Positions 33,057-44,889 of a stretch of DNA of 64,000 nucleotides are shown here, piece after piece; position 1 is the first letter of the stretch; each line of letters starts with the position of its first letter. Source of the DNA: Chionoecetes opilio. Taxonomy: Eukaryota > Arthropoda > Malacostraca > Decapoda > Majidae. The stretch is from the NCBI GenBank assembly GCA_016584305.1, contig JACEEZ010020299.1:223399-287398 (forward strand), read 5' to 3'. The position numbers were made by a program, and so were the translations under genes. A model generated the notes under the pieces. That model ran no database searches. It saw only the letters and a list, made by a program, of their open reading frames with translations, and was not told where the DNA came from.

Positions 33057-34080
33057 ATATATATATCTAATATATATATAATACATATATTAATATATAT
33101 ATATCTATATATATATATATTATATAGAAGTATATATAGAGATATAGAAGAGATATATATATATAGGGTAGGGGATATAGATATTATATAATAAGATATA
33201 TATGATACATAATAGCTAGAGATGAGCCAATATATATATATATATATATATTATATATAGATAATAGATTAGATAGATTAGATAGATGAGATAAACAAAA
33301 TGATACATATATAATATATATATATAATATATGATATTATAAAATATAAAAATATGAAAGAGCAAACAAAATATATATAGCTATATATAAAATAGAAATA
33401 AAAATAACAATCAACATAATAAAAAAAATAAAAAAAATAAAAAACAAATTCTCCATATATATAAATAAATTGAAAAAAAATGATATACACATATATATAT
33501 ATAACTATATATATATATATATATATATATTTGATTACTATATATATACTTAAATTAATTTTTTTTATATTATATAATAAATAGTATTATATACTAATAT
33601 ATTAAATATATTATATATATATATATATTAGATATATTCATATTATTAATATATGATATTAAAAAAATATAAAAATATTGAAAGACAAAAAAATAAATAT
33701 ATATATCAAATAGAAATAAAATAAAAGCACATAATAAAAAAAAATAATAAAAAAAATAAACAAATCTCATATTTATAAAATAAAATTAAAAAAAATTATC
33801 TATAAAAAAAAAAATTATAAATTATACATAATAAGATAGATGATAAAAATAAAATTATTAATATTTAAATAATACAATACAGATAAATAATATTATTAAT
33901 TATAAAACTATGCAATATATATAATTAATTCAATATTATTATATAATATTACTATATCCTTATAATATATTATCTATAATTATATTATATACTGATTATA
34001 AATAAATATATATAAACATTTATAATATATATCTATATATATATAATATAATATTATATATATCATATATATAGATATAT
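32940..34080. repeat. Extended AT-rich block with TATATA arrays
   Basis: Over 1.1 kb of almost only A and T, mostly (TA)n, (GATA)-like and AAAATAAAA words. Two partly duplicated patches ('atgatattataaaatataaaaatatgaaag' type, at about 33330 and 33650) suggest local duplication. Tyr/Ile/Phe-rich frames here are artefacts of composition. Confidence 0.9.
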
Positions 34081-36935
34081 TTGCCCCACCCCCCCTTTCA
34101 ATTTTCTCTAGGGTACGCACTTTTTCGGTACAGCCACTGACCACAATACAAAGACGCATATAGATAGATAGGACCCCAATACAAGACATGTTGGTGCACA
34201 TCATAATGGATGCAAAAGCTGTTCGTAAAACATATTTAAATGATTACTTACACTAGTTGCATTTTACACAAATCCGTGTTAAAATTGACGCGAGAGAAAT
34301 GTATTTAGTAATCCTTTTATAGTTATTTAGTATCCTAAACTTTGTGTCATATTACGAACATTTATCATTTTTTTTCCTACACCTATTTATTTCTGCACTT
34401 TCGGGGTGTCGAATATACCATAATATAATAAACTAACAAATTTACACTCTACAAATCCATTACGCCCCATGCATGGTTTACCTAGAATTGAATTGAGATC
34501 AGCACAGAGTGTGTTTAAAATAAATAGCACTAACCTAACAGGACATGGTTTGCGTTAGCCTACCTGAAGCAAAGAAGAGTAATTGTGGAGATAACGCAAA
34601 ATGAGGCATCTTACAATTTTTTTAAAAAGACCATCCATCTTAACACATCAGAATACATAGAATAGAACAATTTATCACATACCAATTAATAGTTGCACGT
34701 ACCACAATGAATATCTAGAAATGATGCTAATGGTGAGATGTACAGTTTGAAGAAGGTTAAACTACGTGCATGTGTACATGTAATTAAAACTTGCAGTAGA
34801 AACGAGGCAGGTGTGCTTCTTGTTAAATGAAGATCACAGTTAAAAAAGTTTTGTGACAACATTTCCTTAAAAATACACTTTTCGACGTTTATGACTGGAA
34901 AAAACACTCCATTTGTAAAGCCATTTGTTTAATAAAAGTTATTAAAAATAATTACCTATTCAAAACCGATTTAAATAACCTTAGCCTTGCCCTAAATAAC
35001 CCAAACATAGTCTTTCTTGCCCTTAAACTAACCAGTCTAAGAAAAAAAATTGTTTGCACAACATTTCATGTTACTTTCACACTCGTTCTCAGCTCTAGAA
35101 AACAGTAGAAGAAGATTAGTAGGAAAGGGGAGAAGGAAAAATACTGAATCCAGGAAACCAGTCAGTTCTAAATATCAGCCCAGTAGTATATAGTAGGCGG
35201 TCAGTATGACTGTTACCAAAGGCTACATCAGGACAACCCCATTCATCACAAATACCAGTTTAAAACTGCTAGCCCTTTTATACAATATCCTCTATTGACC
35301 ACAAAATTCTCCGGAATAGATGGGGGGCTGCGCCCATCCGGACCCCCACCACCGCTAGTTAAACTAAATCTAGCCTGGGCAGATTACTTATCCTATTATA
35401 CCCTTGTTGGGAGAGGAGGGGGGGATTTAGCCCCTCCAGATCCCCCATGTGTTATATCTTCATTTCCGTGGTTATAGGATTAGAAGGGCTGCAAATTTGA
35501 AGTTCTATATAACTGGGGACGGTTATAACTCGTGCCTTGTATATGCTTTGAACTGCATTACAGTAGACCCCAATCACCAAGTAAACAATCTCTCCACGTA
35601 AAAGCCTTTTATTACTTAACTACCTGAAGCGCGGACAATTCTAGAGGCCTTTAACGCCCTTATTAGCGAGGGGTCTTCCTCCAGACCGTGCACAGATCAC
35701 TGTGAATCCTCGAACACGAATTATAAAGTGGAGCGGAGAGCATGCCCCTTCAACCCTACCTCCCCCCCCTAAAACGAACTACCCTGACCCCTCAAAAATT
35801 TATTATGGTTAAATATGGCTATTCTAACCTCACCCTCTAACTTAGGCCTAACCTCACTATAAACCAAGCATAAAAACCCACTAATAGCACCTAGAATCGG
35901 ACCAAAAAAATGTATACGAAACCTTACCTCAATTATACCTAAACCTAACTCGGTATACATCAGTTTCCCGCAATTAAGTCTCTGCTAGGACGGTTATGGT
36001 GTTCAGTTTGGTAGTTATAGGAGGTGCTAGATTAGTAATATTATTTGCGGGGATTTCCAGAGGATGTTGCATGTTAGGGGGGGAGCAGGAGGGGTTGCAC
36101 GGTGGCATCTCACCCCACTTTTATATTCTTTTATTTACGTGTTAGAGGTAGCTGAAAATGATCTGTTAAGGTCTGAAGGAAAAAAAAAAAAAAAAAAAGC
36201 ACTAATAAGGGCGGGAAAGGACTCTATAATTGTTACCATGTACTAATTAAAAACTGTGGTGAAAAACACAACAAAATAGCAGCTCCGTTCCGTTTGACTC
36301 TAGCCTGAGGATTGTTGTTTATAACTCTTGTCTCTTGTCGTGTATTTGGCATTGATGAGCTAAGGATGTCATCACCCTCCACTTTCCTACGTTAACTATA
36401 TAATGTCTGATGGTGGAGTAGATGAAGTCGATCCAAATGCCTGAGAGGCCTGTAAAGACGCACGGTGTGCCGTTCAATTCCACTGGATAAAATTTGAATT
36501 ATTGGCTACGAGAGGACAACGGGCCCACCGATGCGTAGGCCCCAGTCTGGACTGCCTGGCTACGATTCAGCCACCTAATAAAGCATACAATTTATCCTTA
36601 ATCAAGCTTCGGCACCAATACTTAAAGTCCTGTCCGGCCCGGGATTCATGTCGCATCCACTGCCTTAAAATAGTTTATCCTCTGGGCCGAGGTGTCAAGG
36701 AAAAGGACTGTGTTGGGCCTGTACGATTTATCAATTAATTGGCCCGATATACAGTTCCGCTGCAGGCCGACAGCGTCATCCGATTGTGCCTGAAACCTAG
36801 TCGCCCTGCCGCCGGTTGACGAGTGCCGATCGATACGTACCGGCACAATCCGACACAGGCCCGCATAGCCCAGTTGCTGGGTAGTATTATGTCGTTTAGA
36901 TGTTCTGGAGTTAGCTGCTGTTGTCGTATATCGTG
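34081..36935. other. No gene recognised
   Basis: Apparently unique sequence with frames under 80 codons. There is a poly-A run at 36180-36198, and the part at 36480-36870 is GC-richer with frames on both strands that match nothing recognised. The segment ends where the hAT element resumes. Confidence 0.4.
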
Positions 36936-37257
36936 GTTTACTAAAATAATATTTTTGTTTTATTTAATTTTATTACTTTTTGCAAAAATAATTAACCATG
37001 GAATTTTCTTGTCCATGATTTGGATATATCTATATTATATTTTGGCTTGAAAAAGAGGAAAAGGCTGCAAGATATTTTTTGAAAAATAAATATTATTATA
37101 TGTGGAATGATGAATCAATGATATTATATACGTATCTACTGAATAATTTTATTGTAAGCTTAAGGGCTGTACGAAAATTATATATACATCTATCTGAAAA
37201 TACAGATAATTTTGGTTGGCTCTGGTACGATAATTGGGGCACAAAGTTCACAACCCG
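36936..37257 (+). mobile_element. hAT-like element copy 2, right part
   Basis: Follows 7360-7636 from TTTTTGTTTTATTTAATTT to the terminus GTTCACAACCCG. It is followed by GTCTGGCT (37258-37265), the same right-hand target copy as in element 1. Several one-base insertions relative to copy 1 are visible. Confidence 0.85.
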
Positions 37258-37361
37258 GTCTGGCTGCCTATTGGTGAGGAATTAATTGGCCACGCTGTCT
37301 GGAAGATTGGTGGTTTTGTGTTGTTGGTCAGGTCTACATAACGAAACATTTTAGTATATAG

Positions 37362-37700
37362 AAGGAAGCTACAAGAGGCTGGGAGGACCTACACGAGGTT
37401 TAGTTCCTTTTCCCTCTTAACACTACCTACATCCACCTTTCATCCCCATCCATAACTCTGTCCAGCCTCCTTTTAAAGCTCCCTAATGACTCTCCACTAA
37501 CTACCTGTCTACTGAGTCCATGCCAATCATTCACCACCCTATTTGTGAACCAGTTTCTCCCTATTTCATTAATAAACCCACTTTTTTCCAGCTTGAATCC
37601 GTGACTTCTTGTTCTACCCTGCTTACTAACCTTAAGAACTTTTGCTACCTCGCCTTGATTGTATCCCTTGATCCACTTAAAAACTTCTATCAGATCGTGT
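37362..37700 (-). pseudogene. LINE ORF2 C-terminal fragment (duplication copy 2)
   Basis: The minus strand encodes the same SRQVV...GDERWM tail as 17240-17530 and, in addition, 3' untranslated sequence ending at GGAAGCTACAAGAGG. The 5' truncation point is the same as in copy 1. No catalytic RT segment is present. Confidence 0.8.
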
Positions 37701-37792
37701 TGTGAGTTGTACTAATGTTTCATGCGTTTTATGACTCATATTTTGATTCCTGTTGACGTGACATGTAAGTTGTGGTTGGCACTTTGGTATTA

Positions 37793-38296
37793 TTCTAGTG
37801 TTTGGCCATACTCCCCCTCTCCCACAAAACAAGCTGGGCCACCTGGGCCAATGCGGGATTAAGGCCCCGGCTACAAAACATGCCTACCAACATCATAGCT
37901 TGTGAGTTAGGGCTGTTGAAAACATTCCCTACATCCAGGGAACATCCATTGTATTTCTTCTGAGTCCAGAGACGTGTGCACCTGACGATCCTCACAGAAT
38001 GATGACCCAAGTGTCGAGAACCCCCCCACCCCCCGCTAGGAGGTTAGGTTAGGTTAGATTTAATTAGGTTAGGTTATCGATGGGTCAAGCCCCCCGCTAG
38101 GTTAGATTAATTTTGGTTAGGCAAATTTCTCTAGATATAAGGAAATTACCCTAGATCTAGGGAATTTTACCCCCCTAAACAACTCTTAAATTACGTGTTT
38201 CCGACGCAAAATTTGTTCCCCACCCGAAAATCCTGCATTCCCACAGGTCCCCAAGCTTGTTTGGGGGAAGTGGTAGAGTCTGGGCAAACACTAGAA
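37793..38296 (+). mobile_element. MITE-1, copy 2
   Basis: TTCTAGTGTTTGGCCATACT to GTCTGGGCAAACACTAGAA, matching copy 1 at 17620-18112 with an extra AGGTTAGATTAATTTTGG in the middle. The AGGTTAGGTTAGG patch is at 38040-38080. Confidence 0.85.
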
Positions 38297-38321
38297 ATGT
38301 ACCTACCCAGCAAACACAAAG

Positions 38322-38440
38322 ACGGAGGGCCTCCGGAGGCCCTCCGTATGTCTTACCGGCGGCCCGACGGAAGTGTACGACGTAGGGCCGCTGGGAATTT
38401 GCTCAGAGGCTCACCGGCGGGCCGCTCCCAGCGGCCCGCC
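38322..38440. repeat. GC-rich palindromes at a CCCAGCAAACAC end
   Basis: 38322-38347 is a perfect 26-base palindrome (ACGGAGGGCCTCC and its mirror). 38416-38440 has 11-base perfect arms (GGCGGGCCGCT) around CCC. They follow the word CCCAGCAAACAC (38307-38318), which also ends repeat B at 6580 in inverted form. Confidence 0.9.
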
Positions 38441-38587
38441 GTAGGGCATATGACCATTTGCCGCTGTTATATTAACTGATTGAGGAATATTTACGGTTAC
38501 ACTTTCTAAGCATATGCAGATATAGTAATGTTTTTAGGTTCCCACAGACCATTAGCCGCTAAAGGACAAATGGGCCCGTCCCGAGGG

Positions 38588-38803
38588 GTCATGATGAAGG
38601 CGAGCGACAACCTTCGTTGACAGGAAAGGTACCATAAAAGGGATATTTTTCGTTACGAAGAGCAGCGACGACGGTCGTCAAAGACACGAAGGTGACCGTG
38701 TCTTTGTGCCGACCTACGTGGGCTGCTCTTCTTTTCCGAAAAAATATCCCTTTTATGGTACCCTTCCTGTCAACGAAGGTCGTCGCTCAACCTTCATCAT
38801 GAC
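38588..38803. repeat. Foldback with about 85-bp arms
   Basis: GTCATGATGAAGG at the left mirrors CCTTCATCATGAC at the right. The arms continue through GGTACCATAAAAGGGATA and AGAGCAGC. A second small stem (GACACGAAGGTGACCGTGTC) forms the centre. Confidence 0.9.
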
Positions 38804-39297
38804 TCTCGGTAGGGGCCATGGACTTTTTCAACACCCAAATAAAACATTACTAAATATCAATATGCTCTAAGTACAAGCCAAAATTTTTTTTGTAGTTATC
38901 CAGTAACATGATGAAGAGAACCACAAATCACTTGGACTTCGTTTATTTTTTATTAACACCAAAAGTTATTGCATTGGATTTTACATGGGGGAACAGCCAT
39001 GAAGAACGAGATGAATAAAGGGTTTGAAGATTGTAATCGAGATCCATTTCAACATTTAAATCATTTGCAGGTCATACAAAACATACAAATTAGAACTATA
39101 TAATCAACCAGATATTTTTGGTCAACCTTTTAAAACACTCGAATTAGCAGGATTTCCTTCCTATTTTCTTCCTGTACCTTTATCCATCCACCTTCATATA
39201 CCACTCTGCTGCCATACCATCTTGTCTCTATAATATCATACCCCTTTTCCTTTTAACATAAGGGCAGACGCGCTACGGTCGATTCCACTGTAAATAA

Positions 39298-39389
39298 ATA
39301 AATAAATAAATAATAAATATATATATATATATATTATATATATATATATATATAATATATATATATATATAATATATATATATATATAT

Positions 39390-39434
<45 letters not shown>

Positions 39435-39478
39435 ATATAATATATATATTATATATATTAATATATATATGTATATAG
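39298..39478. repeat. (AAAT)n and (AT)n microsatellite
   Basis: ATAAATAAATAA followed by long TATATA runs. Confidence 0.95.
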
Positions 39479-39883
39479 TCCTGCAAAAAAAAACTTAGGA
39501 CAAGAACGTCTTCAGATTTTTTGTCCTTCTCAGTGATGTGTTAAATTTCTCGGTTTGTGGTAAAATCTGACATCTCACTGGGATGGTGGTTAGTCCTCAC
39601 AGTGCTCCACATCGCTCAGGCTGCACTAAGATAGAATGAAGGGGAGAGGTTGCCATCTTTGCTCCTTGCCAAAATTTCCCCCCATCCCCCCACCTTCCTC
39701 TACCCCTCCCCCAGGTCTACAGATGCATTTGCCTGAACAATCAATCCATTGTTAAGAAGACACATAAGTCACTTTGTACAGTGGTGGCAAGTCCATGAGC
39801 CAGATAGCATGGGAGACGGGAACCTCCAAAAATGCGTCTCAATCTGGTGCATGCAGGCTCTAAATGATGAGTTGGTAACTAGT

Positions 39884-40010
39884 TTGGGGGAAAAAAGAGT
39901 TAGAACGACCTCGGAAAATGTCAAAGACTTGCTTGCTTGGACTTCTTTGTGTTCCATGCGCTTGGTCTTCTTTGACGTTTTCCGAGGTCGTTCTAACTCT
40001 TTTTCCCCAA
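39884..40010. repeat. Hairpin with about 42-bp arms
   Basis: 39884-39926 (ending GGAAAATGTCAAAG) mirrors 39970-40010 (CTTTGACGTTTTCC onward) with two small mismatches and a run-length difference. The loop is about 43 bases. The overlapping frames on both strands are explained by the symmetry. Confidence 0.85.
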
Positions 40011-40531
40011 CAAGTGGTGAGAGATGAGATGGTGTGAGACATAAATTTAAAGAGAAGGAAAAAAAAAAAAAAAAGTTCCTTTCGCAGGTTTATCCCTCCT
40101 CCTTCTCCTCTTCAAGCTCACCCCAAATCTCACCACCACCACCACGCTGTCACTATAACACCCTTTTCCCTCTTTCCCCCCACCACACACCCCTCCCTCC
40201 CACGGCTCCACACAGCCCTAACCCCCTCCACACTACATCAAACACGGGAACAAGGAAGCTACAGAACGTGTCTCTAGCTTCCTTGCATGGGAATGAAGCG
40301 AAAAGTATACATACACCCAGTTCCTGAAGGAACAATTTTTTTTTTGTCGGGCCTGCCTTTTATTTTCTATGGGTGTCTGCCTAAAAATCCGTGAAAATGT
40401 ACTAGTTTTGACAGCATATTTGTATGGTTTTAAAAACATTTCTGTCGTTTTTGTATGTGTATTTATTGAACGTGTCCTTGTATTTTCATTCTTTATCTTT
40501 TGGTTTCATGTCTGGCTCAATATAAACAGGT

Positions 40532-40897
40532 ATGAGCCCTTTTAATTCAGGTCAGTTGGGCCCATCAAGTGAGGGGCCAGCAGACTGGTTAAAACTCCTG
40601 CCGCACTGCGGCACGTCGATCGCACGCGCACCACAGGACACCCTTGAGCGAGGTATATTCTTTAGCGTTTTTTGGCGACTTGCCCCGCGGGGTATGCCTC
40701 CAATGATGATGCGATCGGGCTTAAGTGTTGTTCTCCTGAGCAACACCAGCCTGAGGAGTGTTGCTCAGATGCTCCACGGCACTGTTGTGCCTCTTCTGCT
40801 CTATCTGGCACTGGCATCTGCTCCCTTGCCGCCTCCTCCATTCGCCTGTCATGGTTTGTATGAAGTCGGCGCATACACCGAAGCCGCCGCCTGCTGA
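40532..40897. other. GC-richer segment with opposed open frames, unidentified
   Basis: A 121-codon plus frame and a 111-codon minus frame (40662-40997) overlap almost fully. The minus frame begins hydrophobic and becomes Arg/Glu/Gln-rich (RRMEEAAREQ); the plus frame is Leu/Pro-rich. Neither has a recognised motif, so at most one is real. An exon of an unknown gene or a transposon accessory protein is possible. Confidence 0.25.
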
Positions 40898-40997
40898 AGA
40901 TGTTCAGAATCAATTCTACAATATATAGTATGACTTCTACACTGATCATATTGAAAGCACGCAAAACAAAATATTTTTTAAGTACATTAATTGACAT

Positions 40998-42285
40998 TAG
41001 GTACTGTATATGGCAACAGCCACATGTCTGTGAATGAGGACAGATAATGGAGTATGTAATTAGTACAATTTACGGCAATTTTTTTTTAATCCAGACAAAT
41101 TATTACTCCAAGGGTCGGGAAAACCCAATAATGGTTAATGGTTAATATAATGTGGCCCCTCATATTGTCAGTCAAAAATACATCCCAGTCACAAATTCTA
41201 ATAAAGGTAAGGCGAGAACTGCTTGTAAACTTTTCTGGTATATGTGATGTAACTAAATTCATCAAAATGCATTCAGTTTATCATTACATGTTGTATAGGA
41301 TTACATTCATTAACTGGGGAGTTTGTAGAACCATCTCTCTGTCAGTGAATAGGTGGCATTTCCTCAGAAGGTTAGTCACAAAGGAGAAATTTGTGCAGAG
41401 TTAGTAACACGGGTTTCAATGGAGTTGGCACCACACACTATAGGAAACAGAAAGGAAAGGTAGGTTTGGGCAAGCATTAGTTTAACCCCCATACATCATA
41501 GAAGCAATATTATCACCTTGGTGGAAAGGTTGGGTTAGCATTAGTGAAAACAACTCTTCACTTACTCTTCTGGAACTCTTATTCTCTTTCTCTCTAAATT
41601 TTCCATCTTTTACACACTTTTCCCAAAACCTGAGAAAAAAAAAAAAAAACAACCCCGTATTACAGTTTCTCAAAGGTGAAGGCCATACTGTTGGGAGTAG
41701 GTTTACAAGGCATAAATGATGTGTAAATTTCTTGAGTCACTTGTTCACTTGAAGCACTCCACATTACATATGAAGCTTTCAAAAAAAAGATTACTTAGAA
41801 AGTGAGTTGGACATAGTGCAGGAAGTCCACAATGTAGAAAGGTGTGCTGCAGTGGCTAAAGGGGGAGAAAGGAAGACATGCTTAGCAATGATCCCAGCAA
41901 TAACAGAAACAAGCTCCGAAGGGATTCCGGGAAGGAAATGTACAAGAAAATGTACATTCACATGTAAGGCATTTGTTGGCTTTTATAGGTAGTTAGGATG
42001 TGTCTGATTGAAAAAGATTCCAAAATTGCCATTGCACCCTGGTAACCGAATGTTGCATCATGATAGATAAATACATGACATGTAAGCTCTATATAAATTC
42101 GACAAAACAAGTCCTCCCTTTACCTAAAAAACGATAACAGCATAGCTGTGCAAGTAAAGGTATCACTGCATCTGGTATATACATGAACCATTAGGTGCTC
42201 GAAAAGTCTGAGGCAACAAATTCTTTCTTCAACCCAAATAGATGTTGCTGCCTTCATCTGCATTGAGAATACCAAACCCATGATT
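40998..42285. other. No gene recognised
   Basis: AT-rich sequence with short frames (88 codons at most) and a poly-A tract at about 41634-41650. Confidence 0.4.
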
Positions 42286-42286
42286 T

Positions 42287-42434
42287 CAGGCGAGAGAGAG
42301 AGAGAAAAGGGGAGAGGAGGAGGATGAGAGAAGAGAGGAGAGAGAGAGAGAGAGAGAGAGAAAAGAGAGAGAGGGAGAGAAGAGAGAGAGAGGGAGAGAA
42401 GGGGAGAAGAGAGGGGGAGAGAGAGAGAGACCCG

Positions 42435-42472
<38 letters not shown>
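42287..42472. repeat. (GA)n microsatellite
   Basis: GAGAGA with GGGGA and AAAAGA interruptions; the Ser/Leu-rich minus frame is repeat-derived. Confidence 0.95.
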
Positions 42473-42473
<1 letters not shown>

Positions 42474-43672
42474 ATAAAAACAGTAAAACTATGATGGAAA
42501 AATAATATTTCCATTACATTTTTTATAAGCTTATAAGAGCCTGACACATTCAAACACACTTGTACAATAAAATTTTAAATAAAACAACCATCAAAGGAAT
42601 CTATATCCATCATTATTATCTTAATCTCAAAATACATACCATTTCCTGCATTCTGAAGGCGATGTTCGCCCACCCCACCTTGGTACTTTCACCCCTGCTG
42701 GTCAAGTGTTGGTAATTTTGACAACCAGGCCACCAGCGCCTCAGTTCTGGGACGTTCCACATACCCAAGTCACGATTCCCCCCATGATGTGATGGATCTG
42801 CGAGAAAACATTCATAAGTGTTATGTCTCATAGAAGTGATAATAAGTAAAAAAAAATAAAGTAAACAATTCATGGCCCGAGCAAAAAATTTACTTAATCA
42901 CCACTTTAAAGCAAAAAAAAATTACTCACGCATTACTCAGGTTAGGTTAGTTTACCGCTCTATTGAGGAAAAGAACGTGCCCGCCTGTTTGAGGGGTTAA
43001 AAAAATATCTTCGTAATAAAAAGCATAAAATAACAGTCACATAACGGTATATTTTCCGCAAATTTCCCCTAAAACCAATCTTTACCCTAATTTATTATTG
43101 AAAAGCAAATAAACCCATTGTTTGCATACATAATTCAATAAAGCTAAATTTTAAAGTACCTTGAATGAAATGTCCCTGCATACAATCATCAGCACTTCTG
43201 CGGTGTATCAAGCACCATGCTGCATCCTGGTCTGCGGCAAGGTAGATGCTTTATAAAATGAGAAAGAAAAAATTAAATGGTAAAGAACATTTCTGCGTCG
43301 TCGAGTTCTAAGTGGTGTTTTGCCGTGAATTTCCCATCAGTGACAATTCCATGAGCATTCCACGGTATTTCAAACAAAGTTGTTTTTATTTCGGTAAAAT
43401 TTCAATGTTACAAATTTAAAGGTAACTGGAAATTTCCCGTACCTTTAGACTACTAATTTAAGGTTTTCCTCGACTTACAGGTAATTGTATATGTGGGATG
43501 TGAATGGCGGGGAATACAACATTTAATTATTAGTAGCTGTGTGGCCTGCTTTTTCGGTAAAACCCCCTACCCCTAACATGGCGCAGTGATAGGATCGAGG
43601 TAAGCGATGCACATTCCCCCGGGCTGGCTCTGGGGGGGCCTTAGGGGGGAGATGTGTGGGTTGTCACAGAGA
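42473..43672. other. No gene recognised
   Basis: AT-rich; no supported feature apart from a TTTTCGGTAAAACC word at 43551 that echoes 43752 (TTTTCGGTGAACCGCCTACC), both flanking the tRNA-like element. Confidence 0.4.
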
Positions 43673-43746
43673 GGCGGGCCGTAGTGTAACGGTAGCACGT
43701 CCGCCCCGGCAAGTGGAAGGTCTTGGGTTCGATCCCCGAGCGGTGC
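43673..43746 (+). mobile_element. tRNA-like SINE head
   Basis: Contains a D-arm-like TAGTGTAACGGTAGCAC, a five-pair anticodon-like stem TCCGC/GTGGA with an 8-base loop, and a T-arm CTTGGGTTCGATCCCCGAG. The acceptor ends GCGGGCC and CGGTGCC do not pair well and the loop is one base too long. A tRNA-derived repeat is more likely than a working tRNA gene. Confidence 0.55.
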
Positions 43747-44278
43747 CTGCCTTTTCGGTGAACCGCCTACCTCTAACAGTACTAACTAAAAGAAATGTAA
43801 TAGCCGAAATATAAAGTGTACAAATACACTTTATGATTTGATTATGGTAAAAAAAATTGTTTAACGGAGGAAAGAATGAGTGCTAAAGAATATAAGGTAA
43901 AATTCTAGTGTTTGCCCATACTCTCCCACTTCCCCCAAACAAGTTTGGGGACCTGTGGGAATGCGGGGTTTTCGGGTGGGAAACAAATTATGCGTCGGAA
44001 ACACGTAATTTAAGAGTTATTGTTTAGGGGGGTAAAATTTCCTTAAATCTAGGGTAATTTCCTTATATTTAGAGAAATTTACCTAACCAAAATTTACCCA
44101 ATCCTAGCGGGGGCTTGCCCCGCCATATCCTAACCTAACCTAACCAAATCTAATCTAACTAACCAAATTAACCTAGCCTAACCAAATCTAACCTAACCTC
44201 CTAGCGGGGTGTTTGGGGGTGTTCCGACACTTCGGTCATCATTCTGTGAGGATCGTCAGGTTCACACGTTTGGTCGCC

Positions 44279-44697
44279 ACCCAATGCGGCCGCCCGTATG
44301 ATCCACATATATAGAGGGCAGTCGCGCGTCATTTTCTGATTCTAAACTAACATAACTATATGTTAAACATAAGATATGTCATAAGTTACTAAACTAACCT
44401 CACTATAACCCCTAAAAATTACTAACCTAACCTCACTATAACCCCTAAAAGTTACTAACCTAACCTCACTATAAGTTACTAACCTACCTCACTATAAGTT
44501 ACTAACCTAACCTCACTATAACCCCCTAAAAGTTACAAACATAACCTCAGTATAACCCCCAAAAGTTACTAGCCTAACCTCACTATAACCCTAAAGTTTC
44601 TAACCTAACCCTAACATAACCCCCTAAAAGTTACTAACCTAACCACACTATAGCCCCCTAAAAGTTACTTATTTGCCGTAGGCGGCCGCATTGTGTA
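44279..44697. mobile_element. Nested short TIR element (AATGCGGCCGCC)
   Basis: CCCAATGCGGCCGCC at the left mirrors GGCGGCCGCATTGTG at the right. It interrupts MITE-1 between CACACGTTTGG and CCACGTTTTGGACTC, a possible imperfect target duplication. Its core is the minisatellite at 44385-44670. Confidence 0.75.
44385..44670. repeat. 34-bp-type minisatellite
   Basis: Units of ACTAACCTAACCTCACTATA followed by ACCCCCTAAAAGTT, about eight to nine copies, some shortened to 22 bases by loss of the ACCCCTAAAA part. Confidence 0.9.
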
Positions 44698-44889
44698 TAC
44701 ATCCACGTTTTGGACTCAGAAGAAATCCAATTAATTTTCCCTAGATCTAGGGAATTTTTATAACTTCCATAACTCAAAAAAAAAATGTGGTTGCGAAAGC
44801 ATATTTTGTACCCCAGCCCTATATCCTGCATTCTCCCCGGTCCCCCAAGCTAGTTTGGGTCAAAGGGGGAGTATGGGCAAACACTAGAA

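Larger units (their letters stand above)
43903..44889 (-). mobile_element. MITE-1, copy 3, with nested element
   Basis: TTCTAGTGTTTGCCCATACT and GTATGGGCAAACACTAGAA bound it. Read in reverse complement it follows the other copies, but a segment at about 44279-44697 is absent from them. This copy is the most symmetric at its ends. Confidence 0.85.

Noticed and set aside
40532..40997. Protein-coding gene of 111-121 codons
   Set aside because: Opposed frames overlap nearly completely and neither has a motif, a splice context or a second copy.
43673..43746. tRNA gene
   Set aside because: The acceptor ends do not pair and the anticodon loop has eight bases; more likely SINE-derived.
44100..44670. 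Telomere or subtelomere at the AACCTAACC stretches
   Set aside because: The stretches are short, degenerate, interstitial and inside MITE-1 or a minisatellite.
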